Assembly (NCBI GenBank): GCA_944380275.1
Contig: CALWHB010000013.1
Location: 1-38,834, forward strand
Length of the DNA stretch: 38,834 nt
Reading direction: 5' to 3'
From: an uncultured Christensenellaceae bacterium
Lineage (GTDB): Bacteria; Bacillota; Clostridia; Christensenellales; UBA3700
Of the stretch, positions 1 to 7,432 are shown piece after piece (the first letter of the stretch is position 1; every line of letters starts with the position of its first letter). The position numbers and the translations under genes were made by a program. The notes under the pieces are model-generated. The model ran no database searches. It saw only the letters and a program-made list of their open reading frames with translations, and was not told where the DNA came from.

Positions 1-224
1 GAGAGAAAGAGGACGGCAAAACTTTTTCTGACGACTTGAAAGAGTCTTTAAACGGAGTTACGACCGAAAACGGTTGCGAAATGACCGAAAAAGGTTGCAA
101 AATGACCGAAAGCGGTTGCGAAACGACGGAAAGCAGCGGAGAATATGCCGAGAAAAAACGGAAAAATTCGTATTCTTCAAAAACGCGGAAAAAGGAAAGA
201 GCAAAACGCAAAAAAGACGCGTAA
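1..224 (+). CDS. C-terminal fragment of an unidentified protein with heptapeptide repeats and a basic tail
   Basis: The reading frame is open from the first bases of the window to TAA at 222-224, so this is the end of a gene that begins outside the window. A TTG at 36 could be a start, but the frame continues upstream without a stop and nothing like a ribosome binding site precedes it. The visible 74 or so residues are hydrophilic. They hold four imperfect seven-residue repeats (TTENGCE, MTEKGCK, MTESGCE, TTESSGE) and end in a very basic stretch, KTRKKERAKRKKDA. Three of the four repeats carry a Gly-Cys pair. No domain is recognisable, and the composition suggests a disordered tail. The next gene starts 18 nt downstream behind its own AAGGAG, so the two are probably cotranscribed. 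Function unknown. Confidence 0.55.
   Translation, partial: EKEDGKTFSDDLKESLNGVTTENGCEMTEKGCKMTESGCETTESSGEYAEKKRKNSYSSKTRKKERAKRKKDA
60..143 (+). repeat. 21-bp tandem repeats, about four copies, in frame
   Basis: Four consecutive 21-bp units start at 60, 81, 102 and 123. The first three are nearly identical (pattern A-T/C-G-ACCGAA-NNN-GGTTGC-RAA) and the fourth is more diverged. Each unit encodes seven residues, so copy-number change would keep the reading frame. Confidence 0.8.
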
Positions 225-242
225 CTACATAAGGAGCATTGT

Positions 243-1400
243 ATGAGCAAATATGCGCGCAGGATGATTTTCAACGCAATTATGGCGGTGCTGGCTGTAG
301 CTTTGATTGTTGCCGTTGTTGTACTAAGCGCAGATACCGCGCTCAGCGAAAAAGCGACGAGGACGGTAACTCATGCATTGACTTCGTCTTTGGGCAGACT
401 GTCTTCTTCACTTCCTTTTTCTCTGTTTGAAACCCTTGCTTTTATCGCTGCGGCTGTCGCGCTTTTTCTTATTGTAAAAGGTGTGGTTTTTCTTTGCAAA
501 AGGCAGTTTTTGCGCGGTTTTTGCTCCTTTACTACGCTTGTGGCGACGGTTGTGTGCGTAATTTCTGTCTATATGCTTGACACGACTTTTGCTTACAACA
601 GAGAAAAGCCGCCGCTGAATATGTATTCTCAGCAGGATTACGACAAAGAGAGTATGCTTGCCGCTGCGGACGGTTTTATGACTGAATTTCTTGAGCTTGC
701 CAATACGATTGAAAGAGATGAAGAAGGCTATCCCGTATGCACGATGACTGTTGAAGAATTGTCGGACGTTATCACGGAAGAATATAAAAAACTTACTGAC
801 GATTACTATTGCGAATATATACCGCGTGCCAAGGGCATGGCGTTTTCTCCGGTTATGAGCAGCGCGATGCTTGCGGGTATTACTTTTACTCCGTTGGGAG
901 AGGCAAACGTAAATAAAGAAGAACGTATTTCATCCAAAATATTTACCATTGCTCACGAGATGGCGCACGCAACGGGAATAATGCGAGAGGAAGACGCAAA
1001 TCTGGTTGCGGCTTACGTATTGATAAACAGCGAAAACGACCTTTTGAAATATTCGGCAATGTATACTTATTACGACAGGATTACGGATATTGTGTACGTA
1101 TACGACGAGGAAAAGTATACGGAATATACAGAGGCGGTAAAAAATTCTCCCGTATCTTCGGAAATTGCCAAAACGTATGCCTTCTGGATGGAAAAAGCGG
1201 GAGTGTTTTCTAAGATAAGCAGTTTTTTTAACGATATTTATCTCAAATTCAACGGTCAGAATCTCGGTACGGACAGTTATGACGACGATATGTTCTGGGA
1301 CGTTATTCCGTCAGACCCTGACGAGGACGGCAACATAACTTACGACGTGCAGCTGTCAGATATTCAGCTTGCGCTGTTGTCGCCGTATTACGTGGGGTGA
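243..1400 (+). CDS. DUF3810-like membrane-anchored zinc metallopeptidase
   Basis: This 385-residue protein has three predicted membrane segments near residues 9-30, 62-85 and 92-112, followed by a soluble domain. That domain carries a zincin motif, HEMAH, at residues 238-242. A downstream REEDAN segment (248-253) fits the third, acidic zinc ligand of DUF3810 proteins. In that family an N-terminal membrane anchor carries a gluzincin-like domain of unknown substrate. Translation starts at ATG 243, seven nt after AAGGAG at 231-236. The C-terminal region (about 335-385) is Asp-rich before the last helix. The last 70 nt of coding sequence plus 22 nt after the stop are duplicated about 80 nt downstream. 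Fold assignment is good; the substrate and the side of the membrane are not known. Confidence 0.75.
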   Translation: MSKYARRMIFNAIMAVLAVALIVAVVVLSADTALSEKATRTVTHALTSSLGRLSSSLPFSLFETLAFIAAAVALFLIVKGVVFLCKRQFLRGFCSFTTLVATVVCVISVYMLDTTFAYNREKPPLNMYSQQDYDKESMLAAADGFMTEFLELANTIERDEEGYPVCTMTVEELSDVITEEYKKLTDDYYCEYIPRAKGMAFSPVMSSAMLAGITFTPLGEANVNKEERISSKIFTIAHEMAHATGIMREEDANLVAAYVLINSENDLLKYSAMYTYYDRITDIVYVYDEEKYTEYTEAVKNSPVSSEIAKTYAFWMEKAGVFSKISSFFNDIYLKFNGQNLGTDSYDDDMFWDVIPSDPDEDGNITYDVQLSDIQLALLSPYYVG

Positions 1401-1595
1401 GCCTGATTTTAAAGTCACGGCAAATTTAAATCTAAATAAAACCGCAATCAAAAAGCAAGTTGAACAGAAAAACTTTGTCAGAAAGAGAAAAGACAGGATA
1501 CGTCAACAAAACTTACGACGTGCAGCTGTCAGATATTCAGCTTGCGCTGTTGTCACCGTATTACGTGGGGTGAGCCTGATTTTAAAGTCACGGCA
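1331..1595 (+). repeat. Direct duplication of the 3' end of the DUF3810 gene (1331-1422 and 1504-1595)
   Basis: Bases 1331-1422 hold the last 23 or so codons, the stop and 22 nt of 3' flank of the metallopeptidase gene. They recur at 1504-1595 with two substitutions over 92 bp (T to A near 1508, G to A in TTGTCGCCG/TTGTCACCG). The offset is 173 bp, and a short AAAGACAGGATA string follows each unit (near 1489 and 1670), which suggests a tandem duplication whose spacer has since diverged. The second copy lacks a start and is a gene remnant. Confidence 0.85.
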
Positions 1596-2194
1596 TATTG
1601 ATATTGACAGTAAATAACCTTATTCAAAGAAAATACACTGCAAAGTAAAAACGGTAAGACAATGTACGCAAAGACAGGATAGACGCCTTGTCGGACTTCT
1701 GGTGCGTTATGGCAGTTTTGAGTAGTTTAACGGCATAGACCTATAAAAGTATGTCTTATACCAGACCGGAATAATACGTATAAGCCTTATTGCGCGCTTT
1801 TTATGCGTTTTACTGTGACGCTCACTTGAGAGTATATAATAATATTATCTGCGCTCACCTTATTGAAACACACAATAAAAATCATCGCCTGAGGGTGAAT
1901 ACGTTTTTAAGCGACATTTACCGGTGAGGATTTGCATGACGTAAAACCTGTCAATGCAACCCGTCATACGGGTACAAGGCAAAAGCCGCAGGTAATATTA
2001 AACATATTATCAATGCATTTTACGAAGTAGCTACGCAAATTTGTCACTTTAAACCCGGTTCGTATTATTCCGGGCTGGTATACGGTTTGAACTGCCGTGG
2101 AAATTATTCGTATTATGCGGCGAAAAGATTTTAGAAAATTGACCGTACCTCTCAATTTTATATTTGGAAAAATCGATTGGTAACTCTTTGCGAT
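1596..2194. other. Gene-free stretch after the DUF3810 gene
   Basis: Apart from the duplicated gene end (to 1595) and the inverted-repeat segment at 1757-2082, no ribosome binding site plus open frame, tRNA-like fold or riboswitch core was recognised here. Short frames on either strand have unnatural compositions and no start signals. Confidence 0.6.
1757..2082. mobile_element. Inverted-repeat-bounded segment resembling a MITE
   Basis: The 22 bases at 1757-1778 (TATACCAGACCGGAATAATACG, written here in two parts: TATACCAGACC + GGAATAATACG) match the reverse complement of 2061-2082 at 21 of 22 positions. The arms enclose 282 bp with no credible coding sequence. Both ends carry TATA outside a CCAG core, as a short target duplication would. 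A small element with terminal inverted repeats and no transposase fits a miniature inverted-repeat transposable element. A long-range RNA hairpin or chance decay product remains possible, since only one copy can be seen here. Confidence 0.4.
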
Positions 2195-2223
2195 ATGACA
2201 AACCTATTGCGATTGATTATAAT
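2195..2223 (+). promoter_or_regulatory. Sigma-A-like promoter of the small lipoprotein gene
   Basis: ATGACA at 2195-2200 and TATAAT at 2218-2223 are separated by 17 nt. The lipoprotein start follows 30 nt downstream. Confidence 0.6.
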
Positions 2224-2253
2224 TTATTTAAAGAGTAAGGGAACGTATTGTTT

Positions 2254-2754
2254 ATGAAAAAAGTGCTTTTGGCATTGCTGTCTGTCGTTTTGATTTTTGT
2301 TTTTACAGGGTGTTCTGATAATCAGACGGGGATTGAAAAGCCTGTTGATTTTGACGATATGGAAATAGGCACGCAACTGCAGACATATCCCGATTACGAG
2401 TTTGAATACGCGCATACTTCAGGAGATAAACAATATAAATTTACTATACAGGAATTCAAGGTTGAGCTTTGCGAAAAGAACACGATAGAGCAAGGAGAAA
2501 TGCTTGACGGAGAATTTTATCCCTACGCAATCAAAATGAGCGTTAAGGGATTCGTAGACAAAGAACTTGCCGGTAATAAATTCTGTTTCAACTATAATTA
2601 TCATAATTCGTCGACAGGTATTTATGTGAATTGTTATATAGACGAGAACGGAAATTTTGACGACGAATACATTATTAAATGTTATGAAAAAGAGCCGTGT
2701 ATTTATTATTTTGTAAGTATAAGTCACGTCAGGGACGCCGACAGTCCTTTCTGA
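2254..2754 (+). CDS. Small secreted lipoprotein of unknown function
   Basis: This is a 166-residue protein starting at ATG 2254. It has a lipoprotein signal peptide: a MKK start, a hydrophobic core at residues 4-16 and a lipobox FTGC with the acylated Cys at 20. The mature part is acidic and rich in Tyr, Phe and Asp, with probable beta structure. Four further Cys residues follow (CEKN, KFCF, VNCY, KCYEKEPC region). No known domain is recognised. A TTG at 2248 in the same frame is closer to the AAGGGA at 2237-2242, but the MKK start gives the standard signal sequence. The gene stands alone behind its own promoter, and the next promoter lies about 125 nt past its stop. It is probably anchored to the outer face of the membrane. 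Confidence 0.65.
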   Translation: MKKVLLALLSVVLIFVFTGCSDNQTGIEKPVDFDDMEIGTQLQTYPDYEFEYAHTSGDKQYKFTIQEFKVELCEKNTIEQGEMLDGEFYPYAIKMSVKGFVDKELAGNKFCFNYNYHNSSTGIYVNCYIDENGNFDDEYIIKCYEKEPCIYYFVSISHVRDADSPF

Positions 2755-2879
2755 AAACGTTCTTTGCCCGAAAAGACAGAATTTTCAGACATCAACCGAA
2801 ATATTTGCAGTGCCGGGAAACGGGAGTTCAAGCCGGTATACTAAATGCGGAAAAATGCGTATTATATTGCGTAAAACCG

Positions 2880-2908
2880 TTGACACGGCATTTATAATAA
2901 TGTAATAT
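2880..2908 (+). promoter_or_regulatory. Promoter of the trpB2 transcript
   Basis: TTGACA (2880-2885) is followed after 17 nt by TAATAT (2903-2908), overlapped by an alternative TATAAT at 2906-2911. A transcript from here would carry a leader of about 220 nt before trpB. Just downstream, GCGTATC (2924-2930) can pair with GATATGC (2937-2943). Confidence 0.6.
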
Positions 2909-2986
2909 AATAGCATAAACCGAGCGTATCTCAGCGGATATGCTGGTCAGATAAGAAAAGATTAGAAAAGACAGGAGAAGACGGTT

Positions 2987-3025
2987 ATGAACTCAGCATA
3001 TTTTACGCGATGGCGTTCGCGGTAG
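2987..3025 (+). CDS. Possible 12-residue leader peptide with a Trp codon
   Basis: ATG at 2987 lies nine nt after AGGAG (2973-2977) and opens a 12-codon frame, MNSAYFTRWRSR, ending at TAG 3023-3025. It contains one Trp codon at 3011-3013. A terminator-like hairpin follows within 5 nt, and then the TrpB2 gene. This arrangement (short translated ORF with a Trp codon, then a terminator, then a Trp gene) resembles trp/tna-type attenuation. Classic trp leaders carry two or more Trp codons, whereas TnaC works with one. The call could be coincidental. Confidence 0.4.
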   Translation: MNSAYFTRWRSR

Positions 3026-3029
3026 TATT

Positions 3030-3062
3030 TCGTTTGACATTTTATGCCGAACGATTTTTTTT
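3030..3062 (+). terminator. Terminator-like hairpin in the trpB2 leader (candidate attenuator)
   Basis: TCGTTTG (3030-3036) pairs with CGAACGA (3048-3054). An inner CAT/ATG pairing closes a three-base loop, and eight T residues follow (3055-3062). The hairpin lies about 70 nt upstream of the trpB start. CGTTCG at 3014-3019, inside the leader ORF, could pair instead with CGAACG at 3048-3053 and disrupt it. Confidence 0.55.
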
Positions 3063-3133
3063 AACGTAACCTGCGCAAATGCCATACGGCGAACGGTTAA
3101 AGCCGAAAAACGTAAATAACAGGAGAAAGCATT

Positions 3134-4528
3134 ATGAAAAACGAAAAAATACCTTATAAAATATATCTTCCCGAAGAGGAAATCCCCAAAAAATGGCTCA
3201 ATCTCAAAGCGTTTATGAAGGAACAGCACGACCCGTTCCTCAATCCCGCAACGCTTAAGCCTTGTACTAAAGACGACCTGCGTCCCGTCTTTTGCGACGA
3301 AGTTATCGACCAGGAACTCAACTGTACGGATAAATATATCGAAATTCCTGAAGGAATCAGAGATTTTTACAAGATGTACAGACCTTCTCCTCTCGTAAGA
3401 GCTTACGAACTGGAAAAGGCTCTGGGTACGCCTGCCGAAATCTATTATAAGTTTGAAGGAAACAATACTTCAGGCTCGCATAAGCTCAACAGCGCGGTTG
3501 CTCAGGCATATTACGCAAAACAGCAGGGAATCACCTCTCTTACTACCGAAACAGGCGCGGGGCAATGGGGCACGGCACTTTCTATGGCGTGCGCATTTTA
3601 CGGACTCGACCTTAAGGTATATATGGTCAAGGTGTCCAGCGAACAGAAACCTTACCGCAAGGAAGTCATGCGTACTTACGGCGCGCAGGTAATACCTTCT
3701 CCCTCTGAAACCACAAAAGTGGGAAGAGCTATACTTAAAGAGCATCCCAATACCGGCGGCTCTCTGGGCTGCGCGATTTCTGAGGCTATAGAGGTTGCGA
3801 CTACTACGCCTAATTGCAGGTACGTGCTGGGCAGCGTGCTTGACCATGTGGCTTTGCATCAGAGCGTTATAGGACTTGAGGCGAAGGCTGCACTCGATAA
3901 ATACGGCGTAACCCCTGACATCGTAATAGGTTGCGCCGGCGGCGGTTCAAACCTTGCAGGACTTATCGCTCCTTTTATGGCAGATAAAATTGAAGGAAAG
4001 ACGGATACTCAGTTTATTGCGGTTGAACCCGCAAGCTGTCCTTCTCTCACGAGAGGCGTATACGCTTATGACTTCTGCGATACGGGCAAGACTACTCCTA
4101 TGGCGAGGATGTACACGCTGGGCAGCGGATTTTTGCCGTCGCCCAACCATGCCGGCGGACTGCGTTATCACGGCATGAGCCCGATACTTTCAAAGCTGTA
4201 TCACGACGGCTATATGACGGCAAGGAGTGTGGAGCAGACAAGAGTATTCGAAGTTGCGGAAATGTTTGCAAAATGCGAAGGTATTCTGCCTGCCCCCGAA
4301 TCTTCGCACGCAATAAGAGTTGCCGTTGACGAGGCTCTGAAATGCAAGGAAACGGGCGAGCATAAAAAGATATTGTTCGGTCTTACCGGTACGGGCTATT
4401 TCGATATGACGGCTTATAAGGCTTTCAATGATAAGACCATGTCAGACTTTATCCCGACGGACGCGGACCTGAAGGCAGGTTTTGCAAGCCTTCCGGATAT
4501 TCCTCAGAACGAAGGAGTAAGAGGCTGA
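3134..4528 (+). CDS. trpB: Tryptophan synthase beta chain, TrpB2 type
   Basis: This is a PLP-dependent enzyme expected to condense indole with L-serine to give tryptophan. At 464 residues it is longer than TrpB1 (about 400) and fits the TrpB2/TrpB-like group. PLP is predicted to bind Lys117 in NTSGSHKLNSA, with the phosphate held by the glycine loop GCAGGGSN at 266-273. The start is ATG 3134, eight nt after AGGAG at 3121-3125. No trpA or other trp gene is adjacent. TrpB2 proteins often work without a tight TrpA partner and may salvage free indole. That role, and even strict substrate identity, is inferred; some TrpB-like proteins have unproved function. It is transcribed alone from the promoter near 2880, possibly under attenuation, and ends at a strong terminator. 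Confidence 0.88.
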   Translation: MKNEKIPYKIYLPEEEIPKKWLNLKAFMKEQHDPFLNPATLKPCTKDDLRPVFCDEVIDQELNCTDKYIEIPEGIRDFYKMYRPSPLVRAYELEKALGTPAEIYYKFEGNNTSGSHKLNSAVAQAYYAKQQGITSLTTETGAGQWGTALSMACAFYGLDLKVYMVKVSSEQKPYRKEVMRTYGAQVIPSPSETTKVGRAILKEHPNTGGSLGCAISEAIEVATTTPNCRYVLGSVLDHVALHQSVIGLEAKAALDKYGVTPDIVIGCAGGGSNLAGLIAPFMADKIEGKTDTQFIAVEPASCPSLTRGVYAYDFCDTGKTTPMARMYTLGSGFLPSPNHAGGLRYHGMSPILSKLYHDGYMTARSVEQTRVFEVAEMFAKCEGILPAPESSHAIRVAVDEALKCKETGEHKKILFGLTGTGYFDMTAYKAFNDKTMSDFIPTDADLKAGFASLPDIPQNEGVRG

Positions 4529-4557
4529 AAAAGCGGCTGAAATAAGTTGACGCATTT

Positions 4558-4590
4558 TCCCCTGCGACATAAAGTTGCAGGGGATTTTTT
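4558..4590 (+). terminator. Intrinsic terminator after trpB
   Basis: CCCCTGCGAC (4559-4568) pairs with GTTGCAGGGG (4574-4583, with one G-T pair) around an ATAAA loop, followed after one A by six T residues. Confidence 0.9.
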
Positions 4591-5029
4591 ATCTCTGATG
4601 CCATATTGCTGTCTGACTTTTAATAAAAGTATATAAGCACTTATCGCCCCGAAAGCTTACTGCGTTGTTGATTGCTGAAATCGCCCTGCCTGTAAGCGCG
4701 TATATCGGTATAACGGTACGATACCGCAATAATCTTTTGCAGAGAGCGTCAAGCGGTTTTTGCAAAAAGTATATTTTGTGAATATTTTTGCTTTGTTACT
4801 TCACTATAATTTGCTAATCAGACGGAAATATAATGTCTTGTCTTTTGAAGGCGTTTTTGTGTTTTTGTCTGTTATATATAAGGTACTACAAAAGTAATAA
4901 TAATTAGTATCAATTAGTATTAATTAATATTTAGTAATGTTACAGCATAAAAAACAGAGTGTAAGCAGCAGACAACATAAAATATCAGCACTAAATTATC
5001 CATAAAATATTTACTATTTTGCATTGTTT
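4591..5029. other. AT-rich intergenic stretch
   Basis: No gene is supported between the trpB terminator and the phosphate-transporter promoters. Around 4905-4938 there are degenerate repeats of a TTAGTAT/TTAATAT unit. No riboswitch core or tRNA-like fold was recognised. Confidence 0.6.
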
Positions 5030-5057
5030 TTGTCAACTGTCGGAAATATAATATAAT
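5030..5057 (+). promoter_or_regulatory. Upstream promoter candidate for the phosphate transporter
   Basis: TTGTCA (5030-5035), 16 nt spacer, TATAAT (5052-5057). It lies 55 nt before the better-placed promoter at 5084-5112. Confidence 0.45.
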
Positions 5058-5083
5058 ATATTTACGGCGTGCATAAACGGGTA

Positions 5084-5112
5084 TTGAATCCTTGCAGTTT
5101 ATATTGTATAAT
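5084..5112 (+). promoter_or_regulatory. Promoter of the phosphate transporter operon
   Basis: TTGAAT (5084-5089), 17 nt spacer, TATAAT (5107-5112). Transcription would begin near 5119, with AGGGG at 5138-5142 and the start codon at 5147. Confidence 0.65.
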
Positions 5113-5146
5113 TTATGCATAGAAAGATAAAGGGAACAGGGGCAAA

Positions 5147-6178
5147 ATGAGCGCGTACATAATCGTTGTAATGGTATTTGCGATGCTATACACGTTTTAT
5201 ATGGGGTTTTCAGACGGTGCAAACGCCGTGGCGACCTGCGTTGCGACGCGTGCCATAAAGGCAAGATACGCTCTTATCATTGCCGGCGCAGTCATGCTTA
5301 TCGCGCCTGTCCTTATCTGTTATTTTCTGAGGAGCGACAGCGTTGCGAGAACGGTGGGCAGTCTTGTTTACAGCGAAACGCTTGAAAACGTCGACCCCAA
5401 AGCCGGATTCGTATTTATGCTTTCAACAATGATTGCGGCTCTCGTATGGTCTGTGATTTGCGTGCTTATCTCTGTGCCTAACAGCACTTCGCATACTTTG
5501 TTGGGCGGACTTGTAGGCGCGGCGATTGCCTGTTTCGGATTCGATTGCGTCAACTGGACCGCCGTCGGACTCAAAGTAATACTTATGGTGTTTCTCACGC
5601 CGATGATATGTATGACTGTGGGGTTTCTGCTGGATAAGCTGTTCAGAGTAATCTGCGTTTACCTTGACAGGAGCGTCAGAAAATATTTCAGAGCGGCGCA
5701 GGTCGTCAACGTCGTAATCATGAGTACGTCTATTTCTATCAACAACGTGCAGAAGACGATGGGTATATATCTGCTTACGCTTGCGGTCTGTCAGGGCGTT
5801 GACATAGAAACGTACGAGTTTTCCTTCTGGATTGTCGCGCTTATATCTGTTGCGATAATGATGGGCATAGTCTTTGGCGGATACAGACTGATTTACGCCG
5901 TGGGCAAAAAGATTTACAGGGTGGGAACGTTGCAGTCGTTTACCGCGCAGGTATCTACCGCGGCGGTCGCGCTTACTTGTTCGTTCACCGGTATCCCTAT
6001 CAGTACAGGGCAGGTCGTTTCTTCAAGTATAATAGGCGTGGGAATTGCAGAAAGAGTGAGCGCGGTGCGCTGGGGCAGAGCGAAGAAAATTTTTTCAAGC
6101 TGGCTTTTGACTTTTCCCGTCGCGGCTTGCGTGGGTGCGTTGGTGAGTCTTATTCTCAAAATGATATTTATACGGTAA
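5147..6178 (+). CDS. pit: PiT-family inorganic phosphate transporter
   Basis: This is a 343-residue polytopic membrane protein of the PiT family, which takes up phosphate (often as a metal-phosphate complex) with H+ or Na+. Two inverted halves carry the family signatures. The first half has GFSDGANAVATCVATRAI near residues 22-39 and NSTSHTLLGGLVGAAIA near 109-125. The second half has SISINNVQKTMGIY near 195-208 and GIPISTGQVVSSSIIGVGIA near 280-299. About ten membrane segments are expected. The ATG at 5147 follows AGGGG by four nt. The next gene, a DUF47 protein, starts 13 nt after the stop; this pit-DUF47 pairing is common and supports phosphate transport. The ion partner cannot be read from the sequence. 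Confidence 0.9.
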   Translation: MSAYIIVVMVFAMLYTFYMGFSDGANAVATCVATRAIKARYALIIAGAVMLIAPVLICYFLRSDSVARTVGSLVYSETLENVDPKAGFVFMLSTMIAALVWSVICVLISVPNSTSHTLLGGLVGAAIACFGFDCVNWTAVGLKVILMVFLTPMICMTVGFLLDKLFRVICVYLDRSVRKYFRAAQVVNVVIMSTSISINNVQKTMGIYLLTLAVCQGVDIETYEFSFWIVALISVAIMMGIVFGGYRLIYAVGKKIYRVGTLQSFTAQVSTAAVALTCSFTGIPISTGQVVSSSIIGVGIAERVSAVRWGRAKKIFSSWLLTFPVAACVGALVSLILKMIFIR

Positions 6179-6191
6179 AGCGGAGGAAAAT

Positions 6192-6791
6192 ATGGCATTA
6201 TTCAAGAAAAAGACGGATTTTTTCGGATTGCTGGCTAAACAATGCGACGCAATGGTGCGCGGCATGCAGGCTCTTTACGACTATTGTACGACGTGCGACG
6301 AAAAGTACGGCGACAATGTCATTGCGATAGAAGACGAGGGGGATATGGTAAGACGTATCCTTATCGACGAACTCAACAAAACTTTTATCACTCCTATGGA
6401 GCGCAACGACATTTTCGACCTTTCAAGACAGCTTGACGAAATCCTGGATTATGCGAAAACGACGGTGGACGAAACCAGACTTTTCAACGTAAAACCCAAC
6501 GAGGACATGGTCAAGATGGTGGCTATTCTGCTTGACATTGCACAGCATATCACAAAAGCGGTAACGAATATGGAAAAGCACAAGAGCATCGCACGCGACG
6601 AGGCGATAAAGGTGAAAAGCCTTGAAAACAAGGTGGGCGCGGCTTACTACAAAGCTCTTGCGAGATTGTTCGACACTTCGGATATCCACGAGATTTTCAA
6701 GTACAGAGAACTGTACCGCCATCTGAATACCACGGCGGACGTGGCGGACGTGGCAATGGACAGTCTGCTGGACGCGCTTATGACTCTGTAA
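6192..6791 (+). CDS. DUF47/PhoU-like protein, partner of PiT
   Basis: This is a 199-residue all-helical protein of the DUF47 family, related to PhoU. Such proteins are encoded beside PiT transporters and are thought to restrain or modulate their activity at the inner face of the membrane. Acidic clusters typical of PhoU-like metal sites are visible: IEDEGD near residues 44-49 and DLSRQLDEILDYAK near 75-88. There is no signal peptide or membrane helix. The start ATG 6192 follows GGAGG within AGCGGAGGAAAAT. It is the second gene of a two-gene operon and is followed by a moderate terminator. The family assignment is firm; the regulatory role is inferred from other systems. Confidence 0.85.
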   Translation: MALFKKKTDFFGLLAKQCDAMVRGMQALYDYCTTCDEKYGDNVIAIEDEGDMVRRILIDELNKTFITPMERNDIFDLSRQLDEILDYAKTTVDETRLFNVKPNEDMVKMVAILLDIAQHITKAVTNMEKHKSIARDEAIKVKSLENKVGAAYYKALARLFDTSDIHEIFKYRELYRHLNTTADVADVAMDSLLDALMTL

Positions 6792-6804
6792 AGAATTTTT
6801 TGCC

Positions 6805-6849
6805 GACGGGATTTCAGCATTTTGACAAAAAAATGCCGTCTGACTTTTT
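6805..6849 (+). terminator. Probable terminator after the pit-DUF47 operon
   Basis: GCATTTT (6817-6823) pairs with AAAATGC (6830-6836), and GACG (6805-6808) can pair with CGTC (6837-6840) across an internal bulge. A T-rich run starts at 6845. This is weaker than the other terminators in the window. Confidence 0.5.
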
Positions 6850-7034
6850 ATTTTCACAGATGTAGTGCCGCAAAACGCGGAAAAACGGCGAAAACGGCAA
6901 ACGGATACGGAGAAGAGCGAATATAATGATTATATCCGCGACGTTTTTAAACGAAAGAGCGGTCAAAAACAGAGATACGCTCACGTTGCATTTAACCGTG
7001 CGGCCTGAGGATTGCGGGTTTACGGTGCATAATC

Positions 7035-7062
7035 AAAAAAACACGCATTTTCCGAAATGCGT
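7035..7062 (-). terminator. Minus-strand terminator-like hairpin upstream of the T-box
   Basis: ACGCATTT (7043-7050) and AAATGCGT (7055-7062) form an eight-base-pair stem with a TCCG loop. On the minus strand the stem is followed after a G by six T residues (AAAAAA at 7036-7041 on the + strand). No minus-strand gene is visible just beyond it. The rest of 6850-7107 holds nothing recognisable. Confidence 0.4.
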
Positions 7063-7107
7063 AAAGACGCTCGTAACACAGAGTGCGGAGCGGATTTAAA
7101 AAAACGC

Positions 7108-7136
7108 TTGACATAAACGCAGAAATAAAATATGAT
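7108..7136 (+). promoter_or_regulatory. Promoter of the leuA T-box transcript
   Basis: TTGACA (7108-7113), 17 nt spacer, TATGAT (7131-7136). Transcription should start near 7143, where the T-box leader begins. Confidence 0.8.
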
Positions 7137-7142
7137 ATTTAC

Positions 7143-7420
7143 AATCACAATATTTTTTCAGGACTGAGAAGAGGAATATTAGTCGGGTACGGGCGCACAG
7201 AGAGCCGCGGCAGGTGAAAAGCGGACGCCACGACGGACGAACTCGCCTCGGAGTCCGCAGAGTGAACAGTCAGCTCTGCCGGGATAGCCCGTTACAGCGA
7301 AAAGAGGATTTTTCCCGTTGAGTCGCTTTTGCGGCAAAGCCTGACGGCGGGGAGAAGTCGAATAAGAGTGGTACCACGAAACGCAGCCTTCGTCTCTTAA
7401 AGATGAGGGCTGTTATTTTA
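7143..7420 (+). promoter_or_regulatory. T-box riboswitch, leucine (CUC) specifier, controlling leuA
   Basis: The leader shows the usual T-box landmarks in order. A Stem I 5' part (GAAGAGGAATATTAGT) is followed by the AGAGAGCC apical loop region and GGTGAAAAGCGG. The specifier loop GAA-CTC-GCCTCGGAG places CTC at 7242-7244, a leucine codon. The T-box sequence AGAGTGGTACCACG follows at about 7365-7378. The terminator pairs CAGCCTTCGTCT (7384-7395) with AGATGAGGGCTG (7401-7412), with a T-rich run after it. Uncharged tRNA-Leu should stabilise the antiterminator and allow leuA transcription. The specifier agrees with the gene downstream, which strengthens both calls. Confidence 0.9.
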
Positions 7421-7432
7421 TACGGAGGGTAT

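Noticed and set aside
1369-1617. An 82-codon frame spanning the duplicated gene end
   Set aside because: It joins an out-of-frame gene tail and non-coding spacer, lacks a ribosome binding site and is explained by the duplication.
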